This document shows, one piece after another, positions 9,261-20,278 of a stretch of 64,000 bases of DNA. The notes beneath the pieces are model-generated. The model was given only the letters and a program-made list of their open reading frames with translations, ran no database searches and was not told the origin of the DNA. Location: the NCBI RefSeq assembly GCF_020829595.1, contig NZ_JAIVFW010000019.1, forward strand, positions 43,176 through 107,175, read 5' to 3'. A program made the position numbers and the translations under genes. Each line of letters starts with the position of its first letter. Position 1 is the first letter of the stretch. This stretch comes from Nostoc sp. CHAB 5844. Its GTDB lineage: Bacteria > Cyanobacteriota > Cyanobacteriia > Cyanobacteriales > Nostocaceae.

Positions 9261-9815
9261 ATGAAACATGCCAAATCTTCTCATATCTTTTCTTTGGCCT
9301 CCTTAATGGTTTCAGCTGGAATTCTCTTGCTGGCTGGCCGTGCTGTAGCCCAAAATGCGGTTCTACGTTCTATGCTTTCATGTCAAGCACAAGGTTTAAG
9401 TGGCGTAGTCCCAACTATTACAGTTTCTTATGTGCAAGGGACAAATTTAAGCTTTCTGCCCGCTGGCGAAACAGTAAAAAAAGTTTGGTTAAATGACCCA
9501 TCACAAGTAACTATAGATTTTGATGGGCCAGTATGTACACAGTTCGGTCAAAATCAAAATTTCAATTCTGGAGATTGTAAAAACTCCGCTGCCAATGTTA
9601 TTCAACTCAGGCGCATTCCCAAATTAAAAATTCCTGGGCTACCCAACACAGATAAAACACTTTTAACCGTAATTACTGAAGGGCAAGGCAAAAGTAAGCT
9701 GTATACTTTTCGAGTACTTTATACAGACTCTGATCCTGGTTATCATACTTTAGCAATTTATGGTGATGAAGCCACCACAGATAACCAGTCTCCTTGTCTG
9801 CGGCATCCTCGGTGA
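9261..9815 (+). CDS. short VirB9/TrbG-like secreted protein
   Basis: 184 residues with a signal peptide (hydrophobic core about 14-28, cleavage near AVA/QNA). The mature part has short beta strands and the pattern DKTLLTVITEG followed by LYTFRV, resembling the N-terminal half of VirB9/TrbG proteins (TNLxV... YxF). Full-length VirB9 is roughly 270-300 residues, so the C-terminal domain that normally contacts VirB7/VirB10 at the outer membrane is missing here or is a separate protein. It is the last gene of the cluster. Four cysteines remain in the mature part. The assignment is moderate. Confidence 0.45.
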   Translation: MKHAKSSHIFSLASLMVSAGILLLAGRAVAQNAVLRSMLSCQAQGLSGVVPTITVSYVQGTNLSFLPAGETVKKVWLNDPSQVTIDFDGPVCTQFGQNQNFNSGDCKNSAANVIQLRRIPKLKIPGLPNTDKTLLTVITEGQGKSKLYTFRVLYTDSDPGYHTLAIYGDEATTDNQSPCLRHPR

Positions 9816-10403
9816 ACAAGGCAGAAACCAAGCAATGCAGGGGTAATACCAATTTCCGAAAATAATGATACAGATGCGTAGGTTGGGGAGCCACTTGTGT
9901 GGGCGGGTTTCCCGACTTGAGCTGCATTGGCGTTTGAACGCAGTGAAACCCAACATTTACAAGACTTTGAGGTGTTGGGTTTCGTCCCTCAACCCAACCT
10001 ACATCTGCTGAAGTTTTCCAAAATGTAACTATTCTGCCCTAAATAAATTAAGTCACTTTGGGCAGATAAAAATCAATGTAGGTTGGGTGGAACGAAACCA
10101 AACCCAACAATGCCAAGCTCTTCAGATGTTGGGTTTCGTGCCTCAAACGCCACTTGCGTGACTGTCGGGAAACCCGCGATAGCGCAGTGGCTCCCCAACC
10201 TACGCTAAAATTGATGTTTTTGGTAAAAGTCTTATTATGTAAGCATTGTAGGTTATTCTCTCCCGAAAGTGATTAAAGAACAATAATCTGAAGTTTTCCA
10301 AAATGTAAATATTTTGCCCTAAATAAATTAAGTGCATCAAGTTATAAGCTATCATATACACTGATTTTAACTAGCTAACAACTACGCTGGCAGGGTTCAC
10401 TCA
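9816..10403. repeat. 588-bp intergenic repeat nest (two inverted-repeat elements plus a 46-bp direct repeat)
   Basis: No gene is seen here. Two similar elements of about 125 bp lie at 9878-10002 and 10078-10203. Each is bounded by GTAGGTTGGG on the left and CCCAACCTAC on the right, and each contains a GTTGGGTTTCGT-type stretch and a GGGTTTCCCGAC-type (or its complement) GC-rich core. A 46-bp sequence starting CTGAAGTTTTCCAAAATG occurs at 10008-10053 and again at 10288-10333 with two differences. These are family repeats of the kind scattered through heterocystous cyanobacterial genomes. The second direct-repeat copy ends 70 bp before the adhesin start and could include its promoter. Confidence 0.7.
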
Positions 10404-13400
10404 GTGTTTATTCGCAGTTGGTCAGTGCAACGAGATTGGTCTACCCACTGGATAAAAGCAGCTATGTCATCTGCTTTCATCATAGGTGTACTAATTTGCA
10501 GAGAAAATACAGCCCAAGCCCAACCTACTCCAGATCAGACTCTACCTCATAATTCCATTGTTACACCCTCTGGTCAAACCTTTGTGATTGAAGGAGGCAC
10601 ACAGGCTGGTAACAACTTATTTCACAGCTTTACAAAATTTTCTCTACCAACCAATAATACAGCTTATTTTAATAACGCTTCATCAATTCAAAATATATTT
10701 GGTCGTGTTACAGGTAGTGAAGTATCTAATATTGATGGTTTAATCAGAGCCAATGGTATAGCCAATTTATTTCTACTCAATTCTAACGGTATCATCTTTG
10801 GCCCCAATGCTCAATTAGATGTGGGTGGTTCGTTTGTAGCGAGTACAGCGCAGAGTATCAACTTTGCCGATGGTACACAGTTTAGTGCGAAGGCTGCTCA
10901 AACCTCGCCATTACTTTCTGTCAGCATCCCCATCGGCTTGCAACTAAATATTCATTCTCGCAATATTAGTAACGCTGGCAGTTTAACTGTTACTCAAGGC
11001 AAAAATCTCACATTATTAGGTGGTGCAGTTAATCATACAGGCTCATTAACAGCCCCTGGCGGCACGGTTCAAGTATTAGGCAAGCAAGTAGGCTTGTTTA
11101 ATCATGCCCGTATTGATGTATCTTCCGAGACTGGTGGTGGTACGGTTTTGATTGGTGGAGATGTTCAAGGTAAAGGCGCAGTACCGAATGCAGCACGTAC
11201 TTATGTCGGGCCGAATGTCACAATTAAAGCCGATGCACTGACTACTGGTAATGGTGGCAAAGTGGTAGTCTGGGCAGATGAAGCTACTGGCTTCTATGGG
11301 AATATTAGCGCTCGTGGTGGTAGCATCTCTGGTAACGGTGGCTTTGTAGAAGTATCAGGTAAACAACATCTGATTTTCCGTGGCGATGTGAATACTAGCG
11401 CTCCTCAGGGTATTTTAGGGAAATTACTGCTCGACCCTACAAATATTACTATTGCTAATGGTGCTGGCGATCGCTCTGGAGATGGCACAGATACATTTGC
11501 GGGAAATAACTCTAGTGTTGCGGGGAGTATATTAAACGCTCCCTTGAGTCAGATAAGCGATACTGCACCAACAACTATCTACGAGTCAGAATTAGAGGGG
11601 TTGTCTGGAAATACCAATATTGTTTTGCAAGCCACTAACGATATTACTCTGCAAAATTTAGCTGATAACACCCTTAACTTAGCTGCTGGTGCTGGAAGAA
11701 TTAATTTTACTGCTGATGCTGATGCTGATGGCGTTGGTAATTTTGTCATGGATGATCTCACAGATAGCATCAGAACTAATGGACGAGATATAGCAATTTC
11801 AGGAGCGAATTTAACGCTAGGTAACATTGATACCAGCTTGGTGGTTAGGGAAGAATTGTTAACGGCTGCGGGAAGCGGAGCAATTAATCTCACAGCTACC
11901 AATGGCAGTATAGATGTTGAGCAACTTAATGCTAGTCATTTAACTGATATAGATAGAGTATTGGGAACGGGTGATATTACTCTGACTGGTAATGAAATTA
12001 ATTTGAATAGTACAGTTTCTGGCTTGGGTAACTTGACACTGCAAGCGAGTAATCCCAATCAAGCGATCGCGATTGGTGGTATTGATAGTGGTAGTGCTAA
12101 CACGTTAGATATAGCAGGCAGAGAAATTAACCGCTTCCAAAATGGTTTCAACTCTATTACTATCGGTGACGCTAATAGTAGTGGAGCGATTTCTTTGGCA
12201 GGAAATGTAATTTTTGCAGATCCAGTAATATTGCGATCGCCTATTGGTTCTGGCTCTATCAACACCGCAGCTTTTAATCTTATCGGAGCCGACAACGCCA
12301 CAATTAGCTTACTCGCAAATCAAAATATTACCACTGGCAATATTATTAATACAGGACGAAATATTAATATTACCAGCACCAACGGTAACATTGACATCAG
12401 ACAATTGATTAATACCAGTTCTGAACAATTTAATGCTGGAAATATAGCCATTAATGCTGGAGGTAATCTCACCATTACCGGAGATATTGCCATTAATCCT
12501 GGAGGTAATCTTGTAATACCTCAAGGAGTTATAGCGAATTCAGCTACAGGCGCAGGCGGCGGAATTTCTCTTACCAGTGGCAATACTCTCTCTCTTATTA
12601 ATGGTGGATTTGTTAATAGTGTTACCCATCAAAATGGTAGTAGTAATAGTTCGCAACCAGGAGGGAACATTTCCCTCACTGCTCCTTCAATTCTGCTAGA
12701 AAATGGCAGTCGAGCCGAAGTTGCTATAGTTGGTGCTGGACAAGGTGGAAATCTCATCGTTAACGCTGATGAAGTAAAACTAATTAATGAAGGGGGATTG
12801 ACTTCCACTACCGCAGGTCTTGGTAATGCCGGAAATATTACAGTTAATACCCGCACTTTATTAGTGCAGAACACTATTCCTTCTCGACCCCTTGATTTCA
12901 ACACTCTTGTGGGATTTCGTAGAGGTATTACAACTTTTGTTCAACGCTTTCCTGTGCTTTCTCCTGCTGATTTGCTGGCCTTTTTTTCAGGTGGGAGTGA
13001 CTCTTTATTTGATGCTACGGACTTTCAAACTGGGAGTGGCGGAAATATTATAATTAATGCCTCAGAATCTGTAGAATTAATTGGCAACCAACCAGGGGCA
13101 TTTACTCCCAGACTTAGTTTAGAAACTGTTCAAGCTACCGGACAACTAGCAGCAGGAATTTCTACAGGAGCCATAGGCAGTGGAGATTCAGGAAATTTAA
13201 CAATTAATACTGGTAGACTAATAGTTAAAGATGGTGCAGCAATCACAACAAGTTCCATACCAGCAAGCTCTCTATCCACAATTTTTCCAAACATTATTCC
13301 ATCGTATGTGGATTCACAGATTAATTTAGAAAATCTTCCTCCAATCATTTCTCGTGAGCAAATAATTGAAACTATAAATAGTCAATTAACAAATATTACA

Positions 13401-15053
13401 ACTGCCGGAGCAGCAGGTAATATAACAGTCAACGCTAACCAAGTTGACTTGCAGGGGTTAGCAGGCTTAGTCACAGCTACCTTGAGTAACGAAAATGCCG
13501 GGAATTTGACCATTGATGCTAATCAAGTCAGGCTTCGTAACGGCTCTGCTATTGCTGTTAGTACCCTTGGTTCTGGAAATGCAGGAAAATTGGAAATTAC
13601 AACAAACCAATTGAGCATTCGTGATGGTTCACGAGTAGTAGCAGGAACTGCCAATTCAGGGTTAGGCGGAAGTGTAGTAATTAATGCTGCTGACTCAGTG
13701 GAATTAATTGGTAGATCTGCTGATGGTCAGCTTCCCAGTGACCTTGCCACTCTTGCCGAAGCAGGCTCCACAGGCAATGCAGGTAATTTAACAGTCACTA
13801 CCAGACAACTCAACATTAAAGATCAAGCACAAGTATCAGCAGCTACATTTGGAACTGGCGATGCTGGTGACATTTTGATCCAGGCGGCAGAATCAGTTTC
13901 TCTTTTTCAAGGTAGGATTTCTTCTGAAAGCACACAAGCTAACAGTATTGGTGGCAACGTTACTATTAATACCCAAAGATTAAGTGTGAAAGATAATTCT
14001 GAGGTATCAGCTTCTTATGTTGCTAGTGCTAGTCAGGATGTTAACTTGCGCCAATCAAATTCCTTAGCAGCGTTAAATGACGGTCAAAATACTGCTACTG
14101 TTAACGGTCGGGCGGGGAACTTAAGCATTAATGCCACAGAGTCAGTATTAGTAAGTGGTAACAGTAATTTATCGGTGGAAGCTAACGCAGGTGGTACTGC
14201 TGGCAACTTAACAGTCAACACAAATCAGTTTAATATCTCTGATAATTCACGAGTTAGTGTTAGCAGTCCTCAAGGCCAAGCAGGTGACTTAGAAATAGCT
14301 GCTAATTCTTTATTTCTCAATCGAGGCAGCATTACCGCCGAAACTGGCTCAGGAGAGCAAGGAGGAGCCGATATTACGCTAGTAAGACTTAATACTTTGT
14401 TACTGAGAAACGAAAGTCTCATTTCTGCCACTGCTAACGGTAGAGCTAATGGTGGCAACATTGATATTAATACCAAATTCTTAATTGCTTTACCAGCAAC
14501 GGGTTTCAAAGGTAGTGATATCATTGCTAACGCCGAGTTTGGCAACGGTGGCAGGATTGACGTTGACGCTCAAGCTATATTTGGTATTGGATTTCAGCCA
14601 CAGCAAACAGCCGCCAACGATTTTACTGTTAGTTCAGAGTTTGGCGGACAGGGTGAAGTCCAAATTAACAGCGTTAATGAACCTAACAGTACCTTGACAG
14701 AATTGCCGGAAAATTTGATTGATTCCAGCAGACTCATTGCCCAAAACGCCTGTCAACAGATTTTGGATAGCACGTTTAGCATCATTGGGCGTGGCGGTTT
14801 GCCACCTACTCCGAATGATACTCTGAGTAATGATGTGGTGTGGTCTGATACTCGTGTAACGGCATTTCCCAGGACGACTGAAACCCCAAGAAAATTAGCA
14901 CAGACAAAGAATTTTATTCCAACTGTTGAGGTTATGGCGATATCACCTGCGGCAGGTTGGGTGTTAGACAATCAGGGAAAAGTCACGCTGGTTTCTCATA
15001 TACCCAACGCCACTGCTAAAGCTTTTCAAAACTATTCTACTTCTTGCCCATAA
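10404..15053 (+). CDS. large TPS-type secreted adhesin (filamentous hemagglutinin N-terminal domain)
   Basis: 1549 residues from GTG 10404; ATG 10464 is an alternative start. The N-terminus has a basic stretch, a hydrophobic segment and AQAQP, a plausible signal-peptide end near residue 40. Next comes a hemagglutinin/TPS domain (about 45-150) with the typical [18 protein letters not shown] run, which in this family directs the protein to a TpsB outer-membrane transporter. The body is a repetitive parallel beta-helix with many units of the form GNLTINA / GGNIxIN. The C-terminal part carries CQQI, then a [11 protein letters not shown] motif seen in cyanobacterial members. Role: surface adhesion or an extracellular fibre. 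No TpsB gene is in the window. Confidence 0.85.
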   Translation: MFIRSWSVQRDWSTHWIKAAMSSAFIIGVLICRENTAQAQPTPDQTLPHNSIVTPSGQTFVIEGGTQAGNNLFHSFTKFSLPTNNTAYFNNASSIQNIFGRVTGSEVSNIDGLIRANGIANLFLLNSNGIIFGPNAQLDVGGSFVASTAQSINFADGTQFSAKAAQTSPLLSVSIPIGLQLNIHSRNISNAGSLTVTQGKNLTLLGGAVNHTGSLTAPGGTVQVLGKQVGLFNHARIDVSSETGGGTVLIGGDVQGKGAVPNAARTYVGPNVTIKADALTTGNGGKVVVWADEATGFYGNISARGGSISGNGGFVEVSGKQHLIFRGDVNTSAPQGILGKLLLDPTNITIANGAGDRSGDGTDTFAGNNSSVAGSILNAPLSQISDTAPTTIYESELEGLSGNTNIVLQATNDITLQNLADNTLNLAAGAGRINFTADADADGVGNFVMDDLTDSIRTNGRDIAISGANLTLGNIDTSLVVREELLTAAGSGAINLTATNGSIDVEQLNASHLTDIDRVLGTGDITLTGNEINLNSTVSGLGNLTLQASNPNQAIAIGGIDSGSANTLDIAGREINRFQNGFNSITIGDANSSGAISLAGNVIFADPVILRSPIGSGSINTAAFNLIGADNATISLLANQNITTGNIINTGRNINITSTNGNIDIRQLINTSSEQFNAGNIAINAGGNLTITGDIAINPGGNLVIPQGVIANSATGAGGGISLTSGNTLSLINGGFVNSVTHQNGSSNSSQPGGNISLTAPSILLENGSRAEVAIVGAGQGGNLIVNADEVKLINEGGLTSTTAGLGNAGNITVNTRTLLVQNTIPSRPLDFNTLVGFRRGITTFVQRFPVLSPADLLAFFSGGSDSLFDATDFQTGSGGNIIINASESVELIGNQPGAFTPRLSLETVQATGQLAAGISTGAIGSGDSGNLTINTGRLIVKDGAAITTSSIPASSLSTIFPNIIPSYVDSQINLENLPPIISREQIIETINSQLTNITTAGAAGNITVNANQVDLQGLAGLVTATLSNENAGNLTIDANQVRLRNGSAIAVSTLGSGNAGKLEITTNQLSIRDGSRVVAGTANSGLGGSVVINAADSVELIGRSADGQLPSDLATLAEAGSTGNAGNLTVTTRQLNIKDQAQVSAATFGTGDAGDILIQAAESVSLFQGRISSESTQANSIGGNVTINTQRLSVKDNSEVSASYVASASQDVNLRQSNSLAALNDGQNTATVNGRAGNLSINATESVLVSGNSNLSVEANAGGTAGNLTVNTNQFNISDNSRVSVSSPQGQAGDLEIAANSLFLNRGSITAETGSGEQGGADITLVRLNTLLLRNESLISATANGRANGGNIDINTKFLIALPATGFKGSDIIANAEFGNGGRIDVDAQAIFGIGFQPQQTAANDFTVSSEFGGQGEVQINSVNEPNSTLTELPENLIDSSRLIAQNACQQILDSTFSIIGRGGLPPTPNDTLSNDVVWSDTRVTAFPRTTETPRKLAQTKNFIPTVEVMAISPAAGWVLDNQGKVTLVSHIPNATAKAFQNYSTSCP

Positions 15054-15083
15054 AACTCAGATTAATTGTTGAGATTGGGTGTA

Positions 15084-15186
15084 ATACCAATTCACGAAAA
15101 GGTTGATGCACATAAAATCTGTAGAGACGTTGCAATGCAACGTCTCTACAAAAAAATTCGTTTGATCTTTAAAGGAAATTGGGTAT
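15084..15186. repeat. MITE-like element with an internal perfect hairpin
   Basis: About 103 bp, bounded by ATACCAATT on the left and AATTGGGTAT on the right. Inside is a 29-bp near-perfect palindrome at 15121-15149 with arms GTAGAGACGTTGCA. A related copy with arms GTAGAGACGTAGCA lies at 33473-33501, where the surroundings (ACATAAAA before, CTTTAAAG after) also match, so this is a mobile or dispersed family. It sits between the convergent ends of the adhesin and TonB-like genes, so it could also separate their transcripts, although the oligo-A after the stem is not a classical terminator on the plus strand. Confidence 0.65.
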
Positions 15187-15194
15187 AAGTTCTG

Positions 15195-16703
<1,509 letters not shown>

Positions 16704-17099
16704 CTATTATCACTAAACTCTGTAATCTTATAATGCTCTTTTACAAATATCAAGCCAACAATTAGGTTTTTCTTGTACTGCTGTGGCTAGAACATTCTTG
16801 ATTAATTAGAAAAAACAGTTATTTTCGCTATCAATCAGCTTTTGCAAGGCATGGCTTTTGTTAAGAATAATATACTTTAAAAAAATAAATATCAATTAAG
16901 ATAAAGAGCTTTTGAGAAAAACTCTCACTTATAGCAAAGTGCTGAGTGCTGAGTGCTGAGTATAAACCCTGTGAATTCAAGACTTTGAGCCATCAACACT
17001 GTCCTAACCTCAGTGACTACAGCTATAATTTGGATAATAAAAAATTGGAGTAAGACAACCTACTCCAAAGAGGATCACGCGGTACCGGGGAACTAAAAT
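16704..17099. other. intergenic region with a heptamer tandem repeat
   Basis: No gene is seen. At about 16938-16960 there are three and a half copies of the heptamer GAGTGCT, a short tandem repeat class typical of Nostocales. The remainder is AT-rich and would contain the upstream region of the TonB-like gene (minus strand, from 16691). Confidence 0.6.
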
Positions 17100-17963
17100 T
17101 TAAAAGGGACGGCTACCCGCAAGGCTAATGCGCTTCATAACTCGGCGCTCATTCGGATCAAAAGCTTGACGGTAGTGTAAAGTAGCTTGATTGTCCCAAT
17201 AAACGATGTCGCCTACAGACCATTTATGTTTGTAGTAAAACTGAGGCTGATTTAAATGCTCTCGCAACTGTTCGATGAGTTCTGCACCTACTTCTGGTTC
17301 TAAACCGACGACTTCAACTTCTGTGGCGTAGTCTAAATAAAGGATTTTTTTGCCACTTTCAGGATGTGTCCTTACCAAAGGATGGGGAAATACAGGACTA
17401 GTCAATGGAATATTGCGGTCTAAACGGTATTTAGCTTTAGGTGCGTTACGATCGCGCAAAAATGGATTATACGTAATTAACTGCAAATCTGCAATCCGGC
17501 GCTTAGTTGCTTCATCCAAAGTTTCATAAGCTAAATTGAGATTCAACCAATAAGTATCGCCACCTTGAGAAGGAACTTCCAAAGCATAAAGTAACGAACC
17601 AGCAGAAGGCCGGGGAGTCCAATGATGATCACAATGGAAGGCTAATTCCCCTGTACCTGTATAGCCACCATCAACATTAGAAACGTTAATTACTACTGGA
17701 GTTACACCTGGTTGCGAAGCCAAAACAGGAATCTCATCTGGTGGTACATATAAGTCACCAAAGTAATATGCAAAATTCAACAGTTGTTCATCAGTTAGCT
17801 GTTGATTTTTGAAGATTAAAATGTGGCGATCGCGCAAAGTTTGTTTTAGTTGTAAGATAACTTCCGGTGCAATAGGTTGACTAGCATCCAAACCAGTCAC
17901 CACCGCTCCCAAAGGCGCATCGATAGATGTAATTTTGACTTCTGTTAACGTCAAAGTTGGCAT
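17100..17963 (-). CDS. tauD: taurine dioxygenase-like Fe(II)/2-oxoglutarate dioxygenase
   Basis: 287 residues, the usual TauD length. The facial triad is visible as H110 and D112 (in FHCDHHW) and H263 (in ATLHYRQ), with 2-oxoglutarate-binding Arg candidates R274/R278 near the C-terminus (RRVMKRISLAG). TauD-family enzymes hydroxylate taurine or another sulfonate (or related substrate), releasing sulfite. A ribosome binding site AAGGAG precedes the ATG. The gene follows an SsuA-like binding protein gene 41 bp upstream on the same strand, which supports an organosulfur role. Exact substrate unknown; other alpha-ketoglutarate dioxygenases of the family act on 2,4-D or sulfate esters. Confidence 0.85.
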   Translation of the reverse strand: MPTLTLTEVKITSIDAPLGAVVTGLDASQPIAPEVILQLKQTLRDRHILIFKNQQLTDEQLLNFAYYFGDLYVPPDEIPVLASQPGVTPVVINVSNVDGGYTGTGELAFHCDHHWTPRPSAGSLLYALEVPSQGGDTYWLNLNLAYETLDEATKRRIADLQLITYNPFLRDRNAPKAKYRLDRNIPLTSPVFPHPLVRTHPESGKKILYLDYATEVEVVGLEPEVGAELIEQLREHLNQPQFYYKHKWSVGDIVYWDNQATLHYRQAFDPNERRVMKRISLAGSRPF

Positions 17964-18004
17964 AATATCTCCTTACTTTTAACTAGAAATATCTGCAAAA
18001 TTTC

Positions 18005-19081
18005 TTATTGTTTCGCTAACACATCCGAGGGAGTGATTTTGGCATATTCTTCAGGAGTTAAAAATCCTTCTCTCACATTCACTTTCTTCGGTATTTGACC
18101 TAAGCTGTACCACTTATCTGCAACTTCTTGTTGTTTAACAATCACTTGCTCAGTAATTGGTTTGAGACCATATTGATACTTAGCATGCATAACTTCTAGA
18201 GTAGGTGCATCAAGCTGGGTAACTGGAGCTAATAATTTTGCTACTTCTTCACGATGCTCCTTAGTCCAGATATCTGCTTTTTCTAGTTCCTCTAAAAATG
18301 CTTTGATCACATCAGGATGCGCTTGATAAAACTGCCTTGTAGTTGAGAGAAAATTGCCTGTATCTCGTAAATTCCCACCATCTAACAACACACGACCAAC
18401 TTTCTTTTGTTCGGCTCTCGTAACAAACGGTTCCCAGATAAACCAAGCATCTATTCTGCCTTGGCTAAACGCTACATTAGCATCTGGTGGAGGCAAAAAT
18501 ACAGACTGTACATCACTTAATTTTAGTCCTGCTGATTCTAATGCTTTCACCAAAAGATAGTGACCAATTGATGCTTTTTGAAAAGCAACTTTTTTACCTT
18601 TTAAGTCAGCAATAGATTTCACAGGTGAGTTTGTCGGAACTAACAGTGAGACAGATTTACCACTAGGAAATGTAGTTGCTAAGTATACCAACGGTGTTCC
18701 TGCGGCTTGCGAAAATACCGGCGGTGATTCTGCTGTCGATGCAATATCAAGTCCGCCTGCGTTTAAGGCTTCTAATTGTTGTGGGCCAGCAGCAAACTCA
18801 GGCCACTCTACTTTAAAACCCAAGGGTTCTAATCTTTTCTCCAAAGAACCCTGCTTTTCTAAGACCGCTAGTGAAGAAAGTTGTTTTGAACGCACAATTC
18901 GCACCACTTGCTTTTCTGTATTAGTTGGTGCGGCTGCTTGCTGTTGAGTATTGTTAGATGAAGCGTTACAACTCAACAGAGTAGTTGATAATACTAAAAA
19001 GTAACCAATTACAAATAGTAGAGAACGACGAACTATTTTTAGACGTTGCCAAAAATTAAACTTTGTTGGTAAACCTGGCAT
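18005..19081 (-). CDS. ssuA: SsuA-like sulfonate ABC transporter substrate-binding lipoprotein
   Basis: 358 residues. A basic N-terminus, hydrophobic core and lipobox ending LLSC (near residue 38) predict a lipoprotein. The mature protein follows the SsuA/nitrate-taurine binding fold: an early RIVRSKQLSSLAVLEKQG stretch, IADLKGKKVAFQKAS (hinge region) and DAWFIWEPF (second lobe). Role: captures aliphatic sulfonates in the periplasm and delivers them to an SsuBC-type importer. No permease or ATPase gene is adjacent; the nearest pair is ssuC-ssuB at 30648-32294. It is likely co-transcribed with tauD, which starts 41 bp downstream. Confidence 0.85.
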   Translation of the reverse strand: MPGLPTKFNFWQRLKIVRRSLLFVIGYFLVLSTTLLSCNASSNNTQQQAAAPTNTEKQVVRIVRSKQLSSLAVLEKQGSLEKRLEPLGFKVEWPEFAAGPQQLEALNAGGLDIASTAESPPVFSQAAGTPLVYLATTFPSGKSVSLLVPTNSPVKSIADLKGKKVAFQKASIGHYLLVKALESAGLKLSDVQSVFLPPPDANVAFSQGRIDAWFIWEPFVTRAEQKKVGRVLLDGGNLRDTGNFLSTTRQFYQAHPDVIKAFLEELEKADIWTKEHREEVAKLLAPVTQLDAPTLEVMHAKYQYGLKPITEQVIVKQQEVADKWYSLGQIPKKVNVREGFLTPEEYAKITPSDVLAKQ

Positions 19082-19144
19082 GATGTTTTGACTTAAAAAG
19101 TGTAGTAAAAATTTGTATTTACAGTTATTTTTTTAGAAAATAGA

Positions 19145-19159
19145 GTGGGTATAACCCAC
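19145..19159 (-). terminator. possible intrinsic terminator downstream of the methyltransferase gene
   Basis: An inverted repeat of GTGGGT and ACCCAC with a 3-nt loop. Read on the minus strand it is followed by a T-rich run (TCTATTTTCT). It lies about 155 bp after the methyltransferase stop and 64 bp before the ssuA-like start. The stem is short and the placement fits, so support is moderate. Confidence 0.4.
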
Positions 19160-19313
19160 CCTATATTGACTCGATGAGGGACTGAAAACTTAGGAGGCAA
19201 CTTTGAGAAAACTTGATGAAAGGAAAGCAGAATTACAATCTGCAATTAGTGAAAAGCTTGTGTTGAAGCACTCCTTCTTTTTACTTTTCACTTTTCACTT
19301 TTGCCTTTTTGTA

Positions 19314-20138
19314 CTAATGCTTCCAAGCCACCAGAATATTAGCTTTGATTTCTTCGGAGAATTCTCCAGAAGGTTCAATCGCTAATAATGCTGCTTGCAA
19401 ATCTGCTTCAAATGCTGGCGCATTATCACCAAAGAAAATCTTCAATGCAAAAGCTGTAGTGTATAGATAGCCAAGATAACTAGAGACTGTCCAAGTTTTT
19501 TGAAACGGTACTTCAAATAATTCTTGACGAGCAAAAGCAGAATTGGCAATTACCACTTCATGAGGAGGATCTACTGGTTTACGAACACCTTGTCCTCGTT
19601 GTCCAGTCCGTCGTTCTTTACCTAACCATTTTTTCACAACTTCAATGGCAGCTTGTTTCCAAGGGAGAGAACTTAACCAAGGATTCTCATTAGTATTAAT
19701 CAGTGCTAAACCACCATCATCAGAAAGTAGCTCATAAATACGTTCTAGTACAAGCTCTCGCTCCATCCAGTGGAATGCTCTACCGATGGTAACTAATTTA
19801 AATATCCCTAAACTAGAGTCTATGAGTTCTGCGCCTTGTTCTAGCCAAGTAATATTATTTGCTCCTACAGCAGCAGCTTGGTGTTGCGCTTCTTGCAACA
19901 TCTCAAAAGCGGGATCTACAGCAACTACTTCCTCAAATTGAGTTCGTAAAGGAATAGCAATTAATCCCGGCCCGCAACCTAAGTCTAAGAGTCGTCCTTG
20001 TCCATTAAGATTAAATATTTCTGTTAGTTTATTAAATAGAGCAGGTGGATATTTAGTTCTGTACTGAGCGTAACCTTCCGCAGCACCTTCAAATAAGGTT
20101 GGGTCATAATTAGGAAGGGTTTTCAATGCCTGTACCAT
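19314..20138 (-). CDS. class I SAM-dependent methyltransferase
   Basis: 274 residues. Motif I is LLDLGCGPGLIAIPL (about 50-64), followed by an acidic VVAVDPA at the end of strand 2 and a motif-II-like LVTIGRAFHWM. The fold is that of small-molecule methyltransferases related to the UbiE/Methyltransf_11 group. Substrate unknown. It lies between the sulfonate-binding gene and the amidohydrolases on the same strand, but hairpins on both sides (19145-19159 and 20170-20193) suggest it may be transcribed separately. No truncation is seen. Confidence 0.8.
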   Translation of the reverse strand: MVQALKTLPNYDPTLFEGAAEGYAQYRTKYPPALFNKLTEIFNLNGQGRLLDLGCGPGLIAIPLRTQFEEVVAVDPAFEMLQEAQHQAAAVGANNITWLEQGAELIDSSLGIFKLVTIGRAFHWMERELVLERIYELLSDDGGLALINTNENPWLSSLPWKQAAIEVVKKWLGKERRTGQRGQGVRKPVDPPHEVVIANSAFARQELFEVPFQKTWTVSSYLGYLYTTAFALKIFFGDNAPAFEADLQAALLAIEPSGEFSEEIKANILVAWKH

Positions 20139-20169
20139 TATTCAGTTTCCTTGAAATTTAGGAAAGTAA

Positions 20170-20193
20170 GGTGGACATTTAATCATGTCCACC
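20170..20193 (-). terminator. hairpin between the amidohydrolase and methyltransferase genes
   Basis: Arms GGTGGACAT and ATGTCCACC (9 bp) with a 6-nt loop. Read on the minus strand, it follows the stop of the first-listed amidohydrolase by 86 bp and is trailed by TTACTTT. It could end the amidohydrolase transcript. The U-run is weak. Confidence 0.4.
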
Positions 20194-20278
20194 CTATGAG
20201 TTAACGAGTAGACAACTGTATTGAAGTATGAAGTCTGAAGTATGAAGTGGGAAATTTTTATGCTTCAGACTTCATAAT

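Noticed and set aside
15120..15150. Hairpin between adhesin and TonB-like genes taken as a bidirectional terminator
   Set aside because: Stem is followed by oligo-A on the plus strand and preceded by oligo-T on the minus strand, the wrong order for either; it is better explained as a repeat element.
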